Source of the DNA: Ascidia mentula
Lineage: Eukaryota > Chordata > Ascidiacea > Phlebobranchia > Ascidiidae
DNA length: 64,000 nt
Assembly: GCA_947561715.1 (NCBI GenBank)
Contig: OX387198.1
Span: forward strand, 5,332,001 to 5,396,000
Reading direction: 5' to 3'
In this document: positions 48,102-57,998 of the stretch, piece after piece
Layout of the letters: each line of letters starts with the position of its first letter
Numbering within the stretch: position 1 is the first letter of the stretch
Notes under the pieces: model-generated
Databases searched by the model: none
What the model saw: the letters and a program-made list of their open reading frames with translations, nothing else
Told to the model about the DNA's origin: nothing
Position numbers and translations under genes: made by a program

Positions 48102-49842
48102 CTATGTAAGCTGTGCACTGTACAGCTCATTGTTCACAGTTTGTTTGGTTTGATCCGCAGCGGTAGAGTCGTAAATTCTGTTCTTCACCATTTCTCTTCC
48201 GGGTTCGGCGAATGTGTAGATGTGCCCCTGCTGATCTCGATTTGCGTTGCGTTCGATTTCTGCAACTTGATTATAACTTTTGTTTGCCGATGCATCGTTT
48301 AGTGTTCTGCAGAAAACAACAAAAGATATTTTTAAGAGTCTCCCCACCGGAAAATATGCTCTAACCCAGTGATTCCCAAACTTTTTGTGGTTGCGCAACA
48401 CTTCGAGGTAAAATAATTTCGACGCGTACCACCTAGTTGAATGTTACAAAGTAACTTAGTGGATGAAGTAACAAACATTTTGTAATCACTTCCGATTTTT
48501 TAAATTCGAACTATATCCGCAAACTAATGAAAGGTGCTCGATACCACCTGTAATGCCGTCGCGTACCAGCACCGGTTGGGAAACACTTCTCTTATCCCAT
48601 ACAACAATTTAACTGTTTGTACAGTTTGCGTTGTACTTTATTTGTCCTGATGAAGGTCAGTTCAATAACGACCGAAACGTCGCCCGAATAGGTTTTTCTT
48701 TTTTGCCAGAAGAGCCTTACATTACCAAATTAAACTGTTTGTATTGGGTTCTAAAAGTTATGGATTTTTTTGTCGAGTAAGTTACATGGAAACTCAGCCT
48801 ACCTTTGTTTGAATACCAGAACGAGAATTACAAATAGCGAAGCAAGAAGAAAAACTGCGAGGATTACAGCTGCAACCAATACAGGATCGAAACCGGGATC
48901 TTCATTAGCTTTGTTGGTATTTTGATCTCCATACACAGTTGTACTTGCTTTTGTTGTACTCCTGCTGTTGTCGTATTTACTGGTCGCTTGTACGCTAGTC
49001 CGCAAATCTGCTCGAAATAATTGACAACATAATTGTTCAAATGCTCGACCCATATACCAAGGAGAAAACCTGATCGCGATTAATGGCTAGAATAACGAAT
49101 CTCGATGTGGTAATATACGAATTGCTTCTGGTAGCTCACGTTGGTAATAAGGTGTAAAAAAAACACAATATAATTCCAGTATACCTTGAGTGCTTGGGAC
49201 GCTGGTCCAATTCGTATGTATTTGGTTGCTGGGGCATTTCAAAAAAGCATACGCTAGGTTTGTATACCATTGCCGTAGTTCTGTTTCCATCTTAGGAGGC
49301 CAACTCTCGCTCTCCACTGTGACTGGTTTGTTTCTACATTGATTGGGAATCTCGAATCCACTTCTACAGGTCGTTTCATTGCCCTGATTCTTTTTGACAT
49401 AAAATCCGCACCACGGTTTGGTTGAAGAAAAGTCGGTTTGTGTCACATTCTTAATCCACAATGTGTTTCCTGCAATGTTCCAATAAAGTGTTGCTTTTCA
49501 AATGCAAAAAGTTTGTATCGAATAATGACATCCTTACCATCGGGAAGCCTGCCTTGTGCTTCAGGGTCAGCCTTATTTTGTCTTGCTCGGTATTCTATAA
49601 ACATGACTGTCAAAACGACGTCACTTGGTAAACTTTGACTTCCGAAAGTCCACGTGCAGTTCGTTTTAACCTCGCGCTGTCTGTAGTACACGGCGCCGAA
49701 AGTTGCTGTTAAATTTTTAGGGCAATCGCCGCGAACCAACGCACTCGAAAAAACACCTGAAACAAAATCTTGGGTATGACTTGAATCGGAATTAAGGCAT
49801 ATTTTCCTCACCACAGACAAACACAGCAACCCAAGCGGTCAT
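48102..49842 (-). CDS. Array receptor, about 314 aa
   Basis: Exons: S 49812-49842 (MTAWVAVFVC), A 49538-49756 (DCPKNLTATFGAVYY, CTWTFGSQSLPSDVVLTV), B 49185-49469 (WCGFYVKKNQGNETTC, CRNK, WPPKM), T 48803-49007 (Thr/Ser stalk; VLVAAVILAVFLLASLFVIL), C 48102-48306. Phases 1-1-1-2 with consensus sites. It keeps the six cysteines and both Trp of the family and so is a good reference member. The tail is GREMVKNRIYDSTAADQTKQ then TVNNELYSAQLT. Transposon-like and ribozyme-like sequence lies in its T-C intron. Confidence 0.77.
48366..48590. mobile_element. Possible hAT-like MITE in the intron of the 48.1-49.8 kb gene
   Basis: The left end CAGTGATTCCCAAACTTTTT has the typical hAT-type sequence. At the right, GGTTGGGAAACACTTC is roughly its inverse. 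No coding frame and no clean 8-bp duplication could be defined. Confidence 0.4.
48646..48681 (+). ncRNA. Hammerhead-like motif of the minimal Penelope-type (relic)
   Basis: CTGATGA (48647-48653), a stem II of GGTC/GACC enclosing a loop, then GAAA and CGTC. This CTGATGA...CGAAACGTC pattern is that of the minimal hammerhead variants described for Penelope-like retroelements, where stem III is only about one pair. No clear stem I is visible, so activity is doubtful. Confidence 0.42.
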
Positions 49843-50714
49843 GGCTTCTTCTTTCGTCCAGCGACTGTTGTACATTTAGTTCGTGATTCTGTTTAAATCC
49901 TCGTTAAAACTCACAAAACGCTTCTGATCACTATTCAGCCAGTATTTCTGATAGGCGGTTAGTCCATGTAAAAGTAGCATTTCTGAGTTAACAAACTTCC
50001 GACGAAACCAAAGTCATCGCACGAACCGAAATCGAACAAGACTTTTGCAACGTACGTTAGAAGACTGTAGACACATTTCAGGGAATACATTTTTTGTACA
50101 AACCACAGAATAAACTTATCGACCTGTGTAACTTTTCTAAGTGATTTGAAGTGACTCATTTTCCGCAACGACAAACAAATTTCTAATTTATGCAAAGCGG
50201 TACTGGCCCAACGTCATCATGCAAATCACTTAGCAATCAGATTCGTGGCATGAATCACCACGGTGACCAATCTCGATTGATCTTCAATGCAAGTAGGTGT
50301 TGTGAATCAAGTTTTTTTCTGACTTATTTTATGTGGTATACAATATAGCGTTTCCCCAAATTATTATTCTGGGCATTCCAGGCATTACAGACATTATATG
50401 CCACTAAACATCCAGCATTCTGGCCATTGAACCTTCAAAAACTAACTTCGATCCCAAACCTGACAACCACAATGCTTGCAATGGGTTTTAGAGACAGTAA
50501 ATGACACAATTTTTTTCCTGTCTCGTTCTGTAAGGCTTGACACACTTTGGCCTAAATGCCGCTCTTTGCAATTGCTTGTAGAAGTGGTTTTGACGAAACC
50601 TTACATAATTGCACGTATTATATCAAAACGGATACGGAAAATTATTTTATTACAGTTTTTGCTAATGCCGATTACTTTTTTCCGAAATATATTATCTGTT
50701 GATGTTGGTAAAAT
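49843..50714. other. Intergenic, no gene seen
   Basis: No exon, RNA or repeat recognised on either strand. Confidence 0.5.
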
Positions 50715-51431
50715 CTATAAACGTGGATTGTATATATCGTAGTAGATAGTTTGATTCTCTTGGTCCGGGTGTGTGGGGGCGTATATTTGATTGTTGACCA
50801 TCTCCCTGCCGGTGTCAGCAAACTCGTATTGAAAGCTTGGTTGCAAATGGGAAGAAACTGTGCTGTCGATGCTGGTTAACACATCTCGGCGGCTATTCTG
50901 GGAGATCGCCTCTATGACTGAATTCCTGTAAATATTTCTCGTTTTTAAACTTAACACATCCTATAAAGCCATAACTAATAGTGACTTTGTAGAAGCATAT
51001 GATCGTTGACCAAAGCTTTCAACGACACTCAGTTTACCTGTATTTGAGGAAAAGTGCAATAATAATCCCAAGTGTTGTTAAAAGCAGCAGGGCCAGTAGG
51101 ATAGCAGCTACCGTAGAACCGGATAATCCGGTATACGAAGTTTCGCTCATGTGTGAAACCGTCGATGTCTCCGCAACTATAAGTTAATTGAAAAATGTTG
51201 TACATTGTAAAGAATAGGAAAGATAATAAAACCTGTCTTTGTCATGTTTTTGTTCCTTCGACAATGTATCAAACACCAACGTAGTCTCGTTCGAATCGGA
51301 AGTGTTGCGTTTGCTCCACAGCAAAGTGTTTCTAAATACGAAAAGCAAAAACCGACTTCACGTCAAGCAAAAGATTTATTTTCCCATTTGAAAAACTTAC
51401 CGAAAAGTACGGTTAACACCAAAAAGTACAT
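50715..51431 (-). CDS. Array-type membrane protein without the A/B ectodomain, about 159 aa
   Basis: Exons: S 51401-51431 (MYFLVLTVLF, donor gtaagt), a 99-bp exon 51233-51331 with no similarity to A or B (starts ETLCCGANATLP), T 51038-51176 (STVAAILLALLLLTTLGIII then a basic stop-transfer) and C 50715-50925 (GREMVNNQIYAPTHPDQENQ then TIYYDIYNPRL). Phases 1-1-2 fit perfectly, which supports the model, but the 99-bp exon rests on splice sites alone. No A or B exon lies in the 600 bp upstream. Either a decayed receptor that lost its ectodomain or a short signalling subunit; no charged residue in the membrane segment would pair it with a partner. Confidence 0.55.
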
Positions 51432-52036
51432 GATGAGAAAGTCAAACTTGTCAAATCACATGTCATGTCCTGACCTGCCGCTTACTGTGGACTGACCAAA
51501 AATGTCGGAAAAAATATTTTAAGGACGTTTATCGTGATGGTTATGCAAAGCCGCGTCTACGCGTGCATTGACAATCTAGGCAATGTCTCAAGCGGACAAG
51601 TTTTGTGTGCGTTTCTTCCAAATCAGAACATGGTTTTGTCTCTCGTGCATGTCCCTGTCTCTCGCATAGAACTACGTATGGAATACGTTTTCAAGTTCGC
51701 ATTGGTGATATAAATTACTCCAAGCAGTGTTTCAAAATGAGTTTTAAACTAAGGAACATTGCTCATGTCAGGTTTTCTTTTTGCATAAATTTTGTTAGAT
51801 TTGCTGCCTATCTATACTACTAGTTTGAATAATGTTGTGCTTTTCCCTACAAAACCTTTTAGAGCAGGTCACAAGATATTTGATACATCAGATTTCTCGT
51901 TTGAAAAAAACGGACAAAGTTGGCTCGTGCGTTTCATTTTCAAATGTCAAAACAGGTCGGTGTCGAACCACAGTACAAGAACTGGGAGAACAATATCAAA
52001 CGATTAAAAGACGCACATTTCGTGTGGAAACGAGCT
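51432..52036. other. Intergenic, no gene seen
   Basis: Searched for missing A or B exons of the gene at 50715; none found on the minus strand. Confidence 0.5.
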
Positions 52037-53323
52037 TTACATATTGTACAGTACGTTATGGACAATTTCTTTTTCTTGTGTTACAGCATTGGAATCATAG
52101 ATTGGATTGGGAACAATTTTCCTTGGTTGAGTGACAGACGAACTTTCCTTATCTTTGCTGCTGCAGTTTGCTGTTCCTGCTTTCTTACTGTAAAAACAAT
52201 AATCTTGAACTTCTTTTTTTGGTAATAACGCTGACATACGAAATTTAATTGGCGGGTACGCGTAGCTGCATCAGGTAAGTGTGGTTATAATTCTGTACCT
52301 GTTTAACCTGTAGAGTAGTACATTGCATGCCAGGGATATGAGAAGTAAACAAGACAGCAGAATTGCGGCAATCTTTGACTGCTCCAAACCGGTGCTGACA
52401 GCAAGGTAGGCCGGTGTGTTTGCGGTCGTGGGCTTTATTTGTTCTATTCCCACAGCAGGTAGTTATTGAGAGTTTTTACAGAAACCAAGTGTTCAGGTGG
52501 CGTTTAACACAATACACAATAACACACAAAAACACTGTCATAAACATATAGCGTGCTTAGCCCAAACTAATTTAAGGCTTCTTCTCACATTTGCCGTGAT
52601 TTTTTTTAATTTTTTAAGTGTCGGCTATAACAACACCTTGAATCAGAACCATGGTATTAAACGCAAGATTATTTTTCTCGCTGCACCTCTGTAACAAGAA
52701 ATTTGAAGGGATTTCTTACCTGGGCATTTCACGTACTTGTATTCAACAAGTATCATCCAGTTTTTCATTGTAGTTTGCATCTGAGGTGGCCAATCCAAAC
52801 TAACCTTTGCTACTGCTGTGTTTCGGCAAGTGTCGTTCAGAGTGACACCAGGGGCACATGTGGTTTCCCTTCCTTCGTTTGATTTTACATAGAGCCCACA
52901 CCATGGTTTGTTTTGGCTCCACGTCGGTTGGCGTTCAGTTGTTAACTTTTCACCTTTACATTGGAAGTAACAATGGTTAGGCGCTTCGATAATCTATAAC
53001 GACAAGAAATAAACCCACTTACCATCAGGTAATGTTACAGTGTTCTGCCTATCAGGATACCGTATTTGCGTGTAGTAAATGAATTTAACAACCAGGATCC
53101 TGTCGCTGAATTGTTGTTCGTTCCCAAATCTCCAAGTGCAGTTTTTCGCTGTGTTTTGACTGCTAAACATGTAGCCGTACGTACCATTCCCGGGCGGTGG
53201 ACATTCGCTGACAGCACTTGTCACGGTATCTAAGGTTTAAAAAAAGGAGTTAAAATCCTCCAGAATATTTTGGAAACACTTACCGCAAACTAACAACAGA
53301 ATCAACCAATTCCCGGTGTGCAT
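52037..53323 (-). CDS. Array receptor with an NPxY motif in its tail, about 258 aa
   Basis: Exons: S 53284-53323 (MHTGNWLILLLVC), A 53023-53229 (CPPPGNGTYGYMF, CTWRFGNEQQFSDRILVV), B 52720-52953 (WCGLYVKSNEGRETTC, CRNT, WPPQM), T 52299-52443 (SKIAAILLSCLLLISLACNV), C 52037-52187. Phases 1-1-1-2, all consensus sites. The tail is KIVPNPIYDSNAVTQEKE then IVHNVLYNM: the first unit is a textbook NPxY, which suggests that N-x-x-Y is the functional core in the whole family. Closest relative is the frameshifted gene at 54186-55650. Confidence 0.77.
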
Positions 53324-53379
53324 CGTATTCAGAAGCAAATCTCAACAATTTTTCTCAGCATGCAGCAATTTCATACATA

Positions 53380-53512
53380 AGCAAAGTGGAGCAAATAATA
53401 TGAATTGTGTAAGCTGCAGACAGATGGCCACTGATTTGACCAAAAAGGTTACACCAGCTGCACTGATGAGATCTTTTAGGTCGAAACAGTGGGCATTTGT
53501 CTGCAGCTTACA
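53380..53512. mobile_element. Small retrozyme-like element, two ribozyme units head to head
   Basis: The left arm (to about 53445) is a minus-strand partial ribozyme unit. The right arm is a plus-strand unit with the whole ribozyme. The element is flanked by CAATTTCATACATA at 53366-53379 and again at 53513-53526 (14 bp; part of the match may belong to the element, so the duplication is 9-14 bp). Same family as 56491-57376. Confidence 0.75.
53456..53508 (+). ncRNA. Type I hammerhead ribozyme
   Basis: Stem I AGCTGCA (53456-53462) with TGCAGCT (53502-53508). CTGATGA 53463-53469. Stem II GATC/GGTC with one G-U pair. GAAA 53483-53486. Stem III CAG/TTG. Cleavage triplet ends at 53501. The core is intact but both stems II and III have a weakened pair. 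Confidence 0.8.
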
Positions 53513-53526
53513 CAATTTCATACATA

Positions 53527-54185
53527 CACACTAACTACTAACTAAATGACTCCATGTTACGGTTTGGGCACCGGTAGTGCAAGGAGTATGTACTGCTGCG
53601 ATGACTCACTCTAGGAAGTACTTGGAATGTAACACATGAGTTCTGCCGTCAGACAACATGTGACGAACGTGAGAGTTAGCTATGAATTAGTCACTGTGTT
53701 TTTTGGATTACTGCGTAACGTCAATCCAAAGAAACCAGGGGAGCAAAATAACTCTTGTACGTGGTATTTTTGAAATGCTTGGGCTCGTAACCTTTATAGT
53801 TTGCTTTCGCCACGAAAAAGCGATATATCAATTGGTGTAGTTAATTACAAGTCTCCATATGAAAACAAATACATATTAGTGGATCTTGGTGATAAAATAA
53901 TAACCTATAATATGGTTTTATTTATAAATGGAATCGTTACTGATAACGAACCGTGAACTTTGATACGGTAATTAACTGCCAATCATACGAAAGAGAAACA
54001 GGTCCAGTACACGCGTTAATTTTACTCGTGCTAACGATTTCCCCAACTTCCGTCACGGAGTTAAGTGTTGTTTCACTTTACAAAAACGCAAAATTTTGAA
54101 GATGTACATACAGTGTGGTTTGCAACAAAAATCTGCAAATTTACAGCGATATAAATAAACATATTGTTTCTTATAGAAGCAGCAA
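53527..54185. other. Intergenic, no gene seen
   Basis: AT-rich, no supported exon on either strand. Confidence 0.45.
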
Positions 54186-55650
54186 TCACATGTGGTACAA
54201 ATCGTTGTAGACCGTTTGTTTTTCCTGTTTTGCAGCACCCGGTTTATAATTTTGGTTTTTTTACACATTTCTTGCTCAATCTGTTCAATTGTTCGTTACA
54301 ACCTTTGACTAGATGTTCGAATCCACTCAAAGAGGTAGAAAACTTCATAATTGTAAAAATGTTAAAAATAAAGTGCTCGGGATACCTGTTTAACTTGTAC
54401 AACAACGTATTTAATAGCAGGGATATGAAAAGTAAACAAGCCAGTACAATTGCAGCAATCGTCGGACCGCCTACTGCAGTACTTTGCGTTGACTGCTCCA
54501 AACCGGTGTTGGCTGTGGAGGAGGCAGGCGAGTTTGCTCTCGTAGGTGTTATCTTTTCTATATTCACAGGATGTCGTGAATAAAAGATGTTACAAAGATG
54601 AAATATACTTCTGCTTAATACAACAAATGTGCCAATCTTATGTAAGAAAAAAAATGCATTATGTTTTGCAACTAATTGAAAAATGCAGTAATATTTCATG
54701 CAATGGCATGATTGGCAGGATCGCCCCACTGCGCAGGTCCTTGCTTGGCGATCACAGCTTTCGTATCGCGATCATTAGGTTTGCAGGCTTGGTAGCCCAG
54801 TACAAAACTTACCGGAAGCTTGATTTTTCAAATCTCGCTCCGACTTGTCAGGAAAAAGTGGCTGATTCAGCTAGGCTGCAATGCCTGGTCTGCCAAGCCT
54901 GCAAAGCTAATTTAAGAATGTGTAGTATTTTTGCTGTGGTTTTTAAACTGGTATCGGATATTTTCAACAATACTTAAATTCAAGAAGCCAGCAGTATAAC
55001 GGCACCTATGTTACAAAGAGACTTTTACCTTGGCAATCCACGAACTTGTATTCAACAAGTATCATCGAGTTTTCCGTTGTAATTTGCATCCGAGGAGGCC
55101 AATCCAAACTAACCTTTGCTACTGCTGTGTTTCGGCAAGTGTCGTTCACGGTGACACCAGGGGCACATGTTGTTTCCCTACCTTGGTTTGATTTACATAG
55201 AGGCCACACCACGGTTTGTATGTGCTCCATATTGTTCGGAATTCAAATGATGAATTTATCCCTTCACATTAAAAGATAGACGTGTAGGTCGCTAACGTGC
55301 ACGTTACCCTTGCAAAAATTACACTTACCGTGAGGCAAAACTACAGACACGCTTTTTGGAGCAGAATTTTCTATATACATGTTGTAGATAGTTTTAACCA
55401 CAAGCATCCTGTCACTGCGCTGTTGATCGTTTCCAAATTTCCAAGCACAGGCTTGCAATTTGTTAGCCGGCACACTGCTCCACATGTAACCGTATGGAAC
55501 ATTCCCGGGTGGTGGACAACTACTGCTGGCAGCCATTCCAAATATACCTTAGAAGGATTAGCAAAAAAAGTTATATTCTGTAGCCACGTACGTACAATAC
55601 TTACCGCAAACCAACAACAAAATCCACCAAGTCTGGGTGACACTACACAT
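54186..55650 (-). pseudogene. Array receptor with two frameshifts in base runs
   Basis: S 55605-55650 (MCSVTQTWWILLLVC) and A 55329-55547 (CPPPGNVPYGYMW, CAWKFGNDQQRSDRMLVV) are intact. B 55029-55261 is 233 bp, one less than the sister gene: an A is missing right after WCGLYV, so the reading frame soon ends. T 54386-54557 (IAAIVLACLLFISLLLNTLL) is fine. In C (from 54186) a run of seven A separates the upstream frame from the conserved NQNYKPGAAKQEKQTVYNDL then YHM. All splice sites remain. Either a young pseudogene or errors in homopolymers of the assembly; both shifts being in A runs makes the second possible. Confidence 0.68.
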
Positions 55651-56476
55651 TCTATTTCATAGAAAGTACAATACCGGCACCTTGCAACAAACTTTCATTC
55701 TCTAAGAGGAAGACTATCGGACAACTGATAGTGGCTATACGTTATCCTGCTTGTTTGGTATGACGTATTATGTACCCATAGAGCTATGACTCACTCTAGG
55801 AAGTATAAACCCTGAAGTCGTGACACCAGATAACATAGTCTGGCATGAGGTATTACGATAAACAAGTTTGTAGTCCCTACCATCATGCTAATTTTGCGAA
55901 AGTAACCATGACATCTAAAGATATAATGCATATCACTTACAAATACTAATTGAAAATACCCCTGTGGCTAAATAAATATTCTTGAAAAACTTAAGGCACG
56001 GTCCTGATTTCAACTGTTTGCTGCGTACTACCAAATATGGCATATCGTCGGTTGCAGTTTTAGGTTTTAATAAAGATACAAATGCACACCACAATGAACC
56101 GCGTTCAGCGTTGACGTGTGAATCTAAATGAAGTCGTCGCCATTTGTTACTTGTGGCATATCACAAGCTAAATTGTTGAAAACATTCGTCTCTATCGTTC
56201 CATTTGGATTGATCAGCAGTGGTTGTGAAGCTTTCAATGTGTGGCCCACGAGGCTGAGTTCTTCGATAACAGCGCTGTACGCATATATATTGTGAGAAGA
56301 AAGACGGTTGACCTTCGATCCCTCGTGATAACATTTACTGCTGATATTTTGGCGTGTGTATGTAAACTGACGTATAAGTAACGAAACTTGCCGTTAATGT
56401 ACAAGTGCAAAGACTTGCAATTGCCACGATTTCAAAACAAATACGTCTTGACAAATTTCCGTACTGTTATGCGAGG
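55651..56476. other. Intergenic, no gene seen
   Basis: Right boundary of the receptor array. No exon or RNA gene recognised. Confidence 0.5.
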
Positions 56477-56498
56477 TATTATCCGGTATTTGTGTATA

Positions 56499-56551
56499 AG
56501 CTGCAGACAGATGGCCACTGTTTCGACCTAAAAGGTCTCATCAGTGCAGCT
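56499..56551 (-). ncRNA. Type I hammerhead ribozyme, array unit 1
   Basis: On the minus strand: stem I AGCTGCA/TGCAGCT, CTGATGA, stem II GACCT/AGGTC with a TTT loop, GAAA, stem III CAG/CTG with a 7-base loop, cleavage triplet GTC. All core bases present. Confidence 0.9.
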
Positions 56552-56783
56552 GGTGTGACTATTAGACGAACTTTGCAGACCAAACGGCCAAGCAAAGACT
56601 TCCACTTTGTGGTGACTATACAGTCACCGTCATCCGTTGGGCACCAAACTAGGTGCAACCTTACGGAGCAAACAAGGTGGAAACACTACGGCCAAGCAAG
56701 CTTAACCAATAGTGCCGTCAGGCCCCGTGTCACAATAATCATATGATAAGCAAAGTGGAGCCAATAATATGAATTTGTGTATA

Positions 56784-56836
56784 AGCTGCAGACAGATGGC
56801 CACTGTTTCGACCTAAAAGGTCTCATCAGTGCAGCT
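56784..56836 (-). ncRNA. Type I hammerhead ribozyme, array unit 2
   Basis: Identical to unit 1, exactly 285 bp downstream. Cleavage at both sites of a transcript would release a 285-nt RNA. Confidence 0.9.
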
Positions 56837-57068
56837 GGTGTGACTATTAGACGAACTTTGCAGACCAAACGGCCAAGCAAAGACTTCCACTTTGTGGTGA
56901 CTATACAGTCACCGTCATCCGTTGGGCACCAAACTAGGTGCAACCTTACGGAGCAAACAAGGTGGAAACACTACGGCCAAGCAAGCTTAACCAATAGTGC
57001 CGTCAGGCCCCGTGTCACAATAATCATATGATAAGCAAAGTGGAGCCAATAATATGAATTTGTGTATA

Positions 57069-57121
57069 AGCTGCAGACAGATGGCCACTGTTTCGACCTA
57101 AAAGGTCTCATCAGTGCAGCT
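57069..57121 (-). ncRNA. Type I hammerhead ribozyme, array unit 3
   Basis: Identical in sequence to units 1 and 2. The rest of the third unit is cut at about 57176 where the inverted unit begins. Confidence 0.9.
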
Positions 57122-57288
57122 GGTGTGACTATTAGACGAACTTTGCAGACCAAACGGCCAAGCAAAGACTTCCACGTAAGGTTGCACCTAGTTTGGTGCC
57201 CAACGGATGACGGTGACTGTATAGTCACCACAAAGTGGAAGTCTTTGCTTGGCCGTTTGGTCTGCAAAGTTCGTCTAATAATCACACC

Positions 57289-57341
57289 AGCTGCACTGAT
57301 GAGACCTTTTAGGTCGAAACAGTGGCCATCTGTCTGCAGCT
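57289..57341 (+). ncRNA. Type I hammerhead ribozyme, inverted unit 4
   Basis: Same motif on the plus strand: AGCTGCA 57289-57295, CTGATGA 57296-57302, GACCT/AGGTC, GAAA 57316-57319, CAG/CTG, cleavage after 57334, TGCAGCT 57335-57341. Confidence 0.9.
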
Positions 57342-57390
57342 TATACACAAATTCATATTATTGGCTCCACTTTGCTTATTATCCGGTATT

Positions 57391-57998
57391 GTTGCATATT
57401 AAGAACTGGATTTTGCAGGATGTAAAAACCGCTGACAGTAAAGCAGTTGCAATGCCATTTTCACGTCTCCCACGTTTTGGCAGAAAGGTTAGGAAACTAA
57501 TGTTGTTGGCTGTTGTTATAATTGATCCGGTGATTATACATTCATTAACCTTCGCCGGATAATTCTTGTATGCAAAAACAGCAAAAAGAATAAGTTTGAA
57601 TTCTAACAGTTGAAGCCAAGGCAGCATTAACAGAAAGCAATCGGATTTTCCTTGACATACCGACAACACAGTTATTTCGAGACAACTGATGGGACTGCGG
57701 GAGCGGGAGACATATGGGCAAACAATGTGTTAGCGTTGGCCGTCAAATTATCGTTAGCTTGCAAAATTCATATCAAGGAAATGACACTCAATTTATTCGT
57801 GTCGGCTGAAGAAGAAGTTGATCAGAAAGTCAACCATATTGATGCAGCGCATTCAAGCACGTATTGTACCAGACATGCCAATCACCATGAATATATTGAG
57901 TGTCAAGTTCTCTTTTTAACACATAGTCTATGTAAACCGTTGAGGGAGTATCTTTTAGGCAGACTTGGCGAGTGTTTGTTTTATTACAAGGTAATTTG
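57391..57998. other. Intergenic, no gene seen
   Basis: Open frames here run in several directions without splice or domain support. It probably contains the promoter of the pentraxin gene that starts at about 57999-58011. Confidence 0.45.

Larger units (their letters stand above)
56491..57376. mobile_element. Hammerhead retrozyme / Penelope-like array with target-site duplication
   Basis: Two complete 285-bp units (starting 56491 and 56776) and a third partial one (57061 to about 57176) lie in the same direction, followed by an inverted partial unit to 57376. The unit starts repeat exactly every 285 bp. The element is bracketed by TATTATCCGGTATT at 56477-56490 and 57377-57390. Each unit carries one type I hammerhead. 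Tandem ribozyme units flanked by a target duplication fit retrozymes; tandem plus truncated inverted copies are also typical of Penelope-like insertions. The 95-codon open frame in the unit comes from the period being a multiple of three and is not read as a gene. Confidence 0.88.

Noticed and set aside
56777..57031. Repeated 84-codon open frame in the ribozyme array
   Set aside because: The 285-bp period is a multiple of three, so any open frame repeats. The same DNA is explained by ribozyme units.
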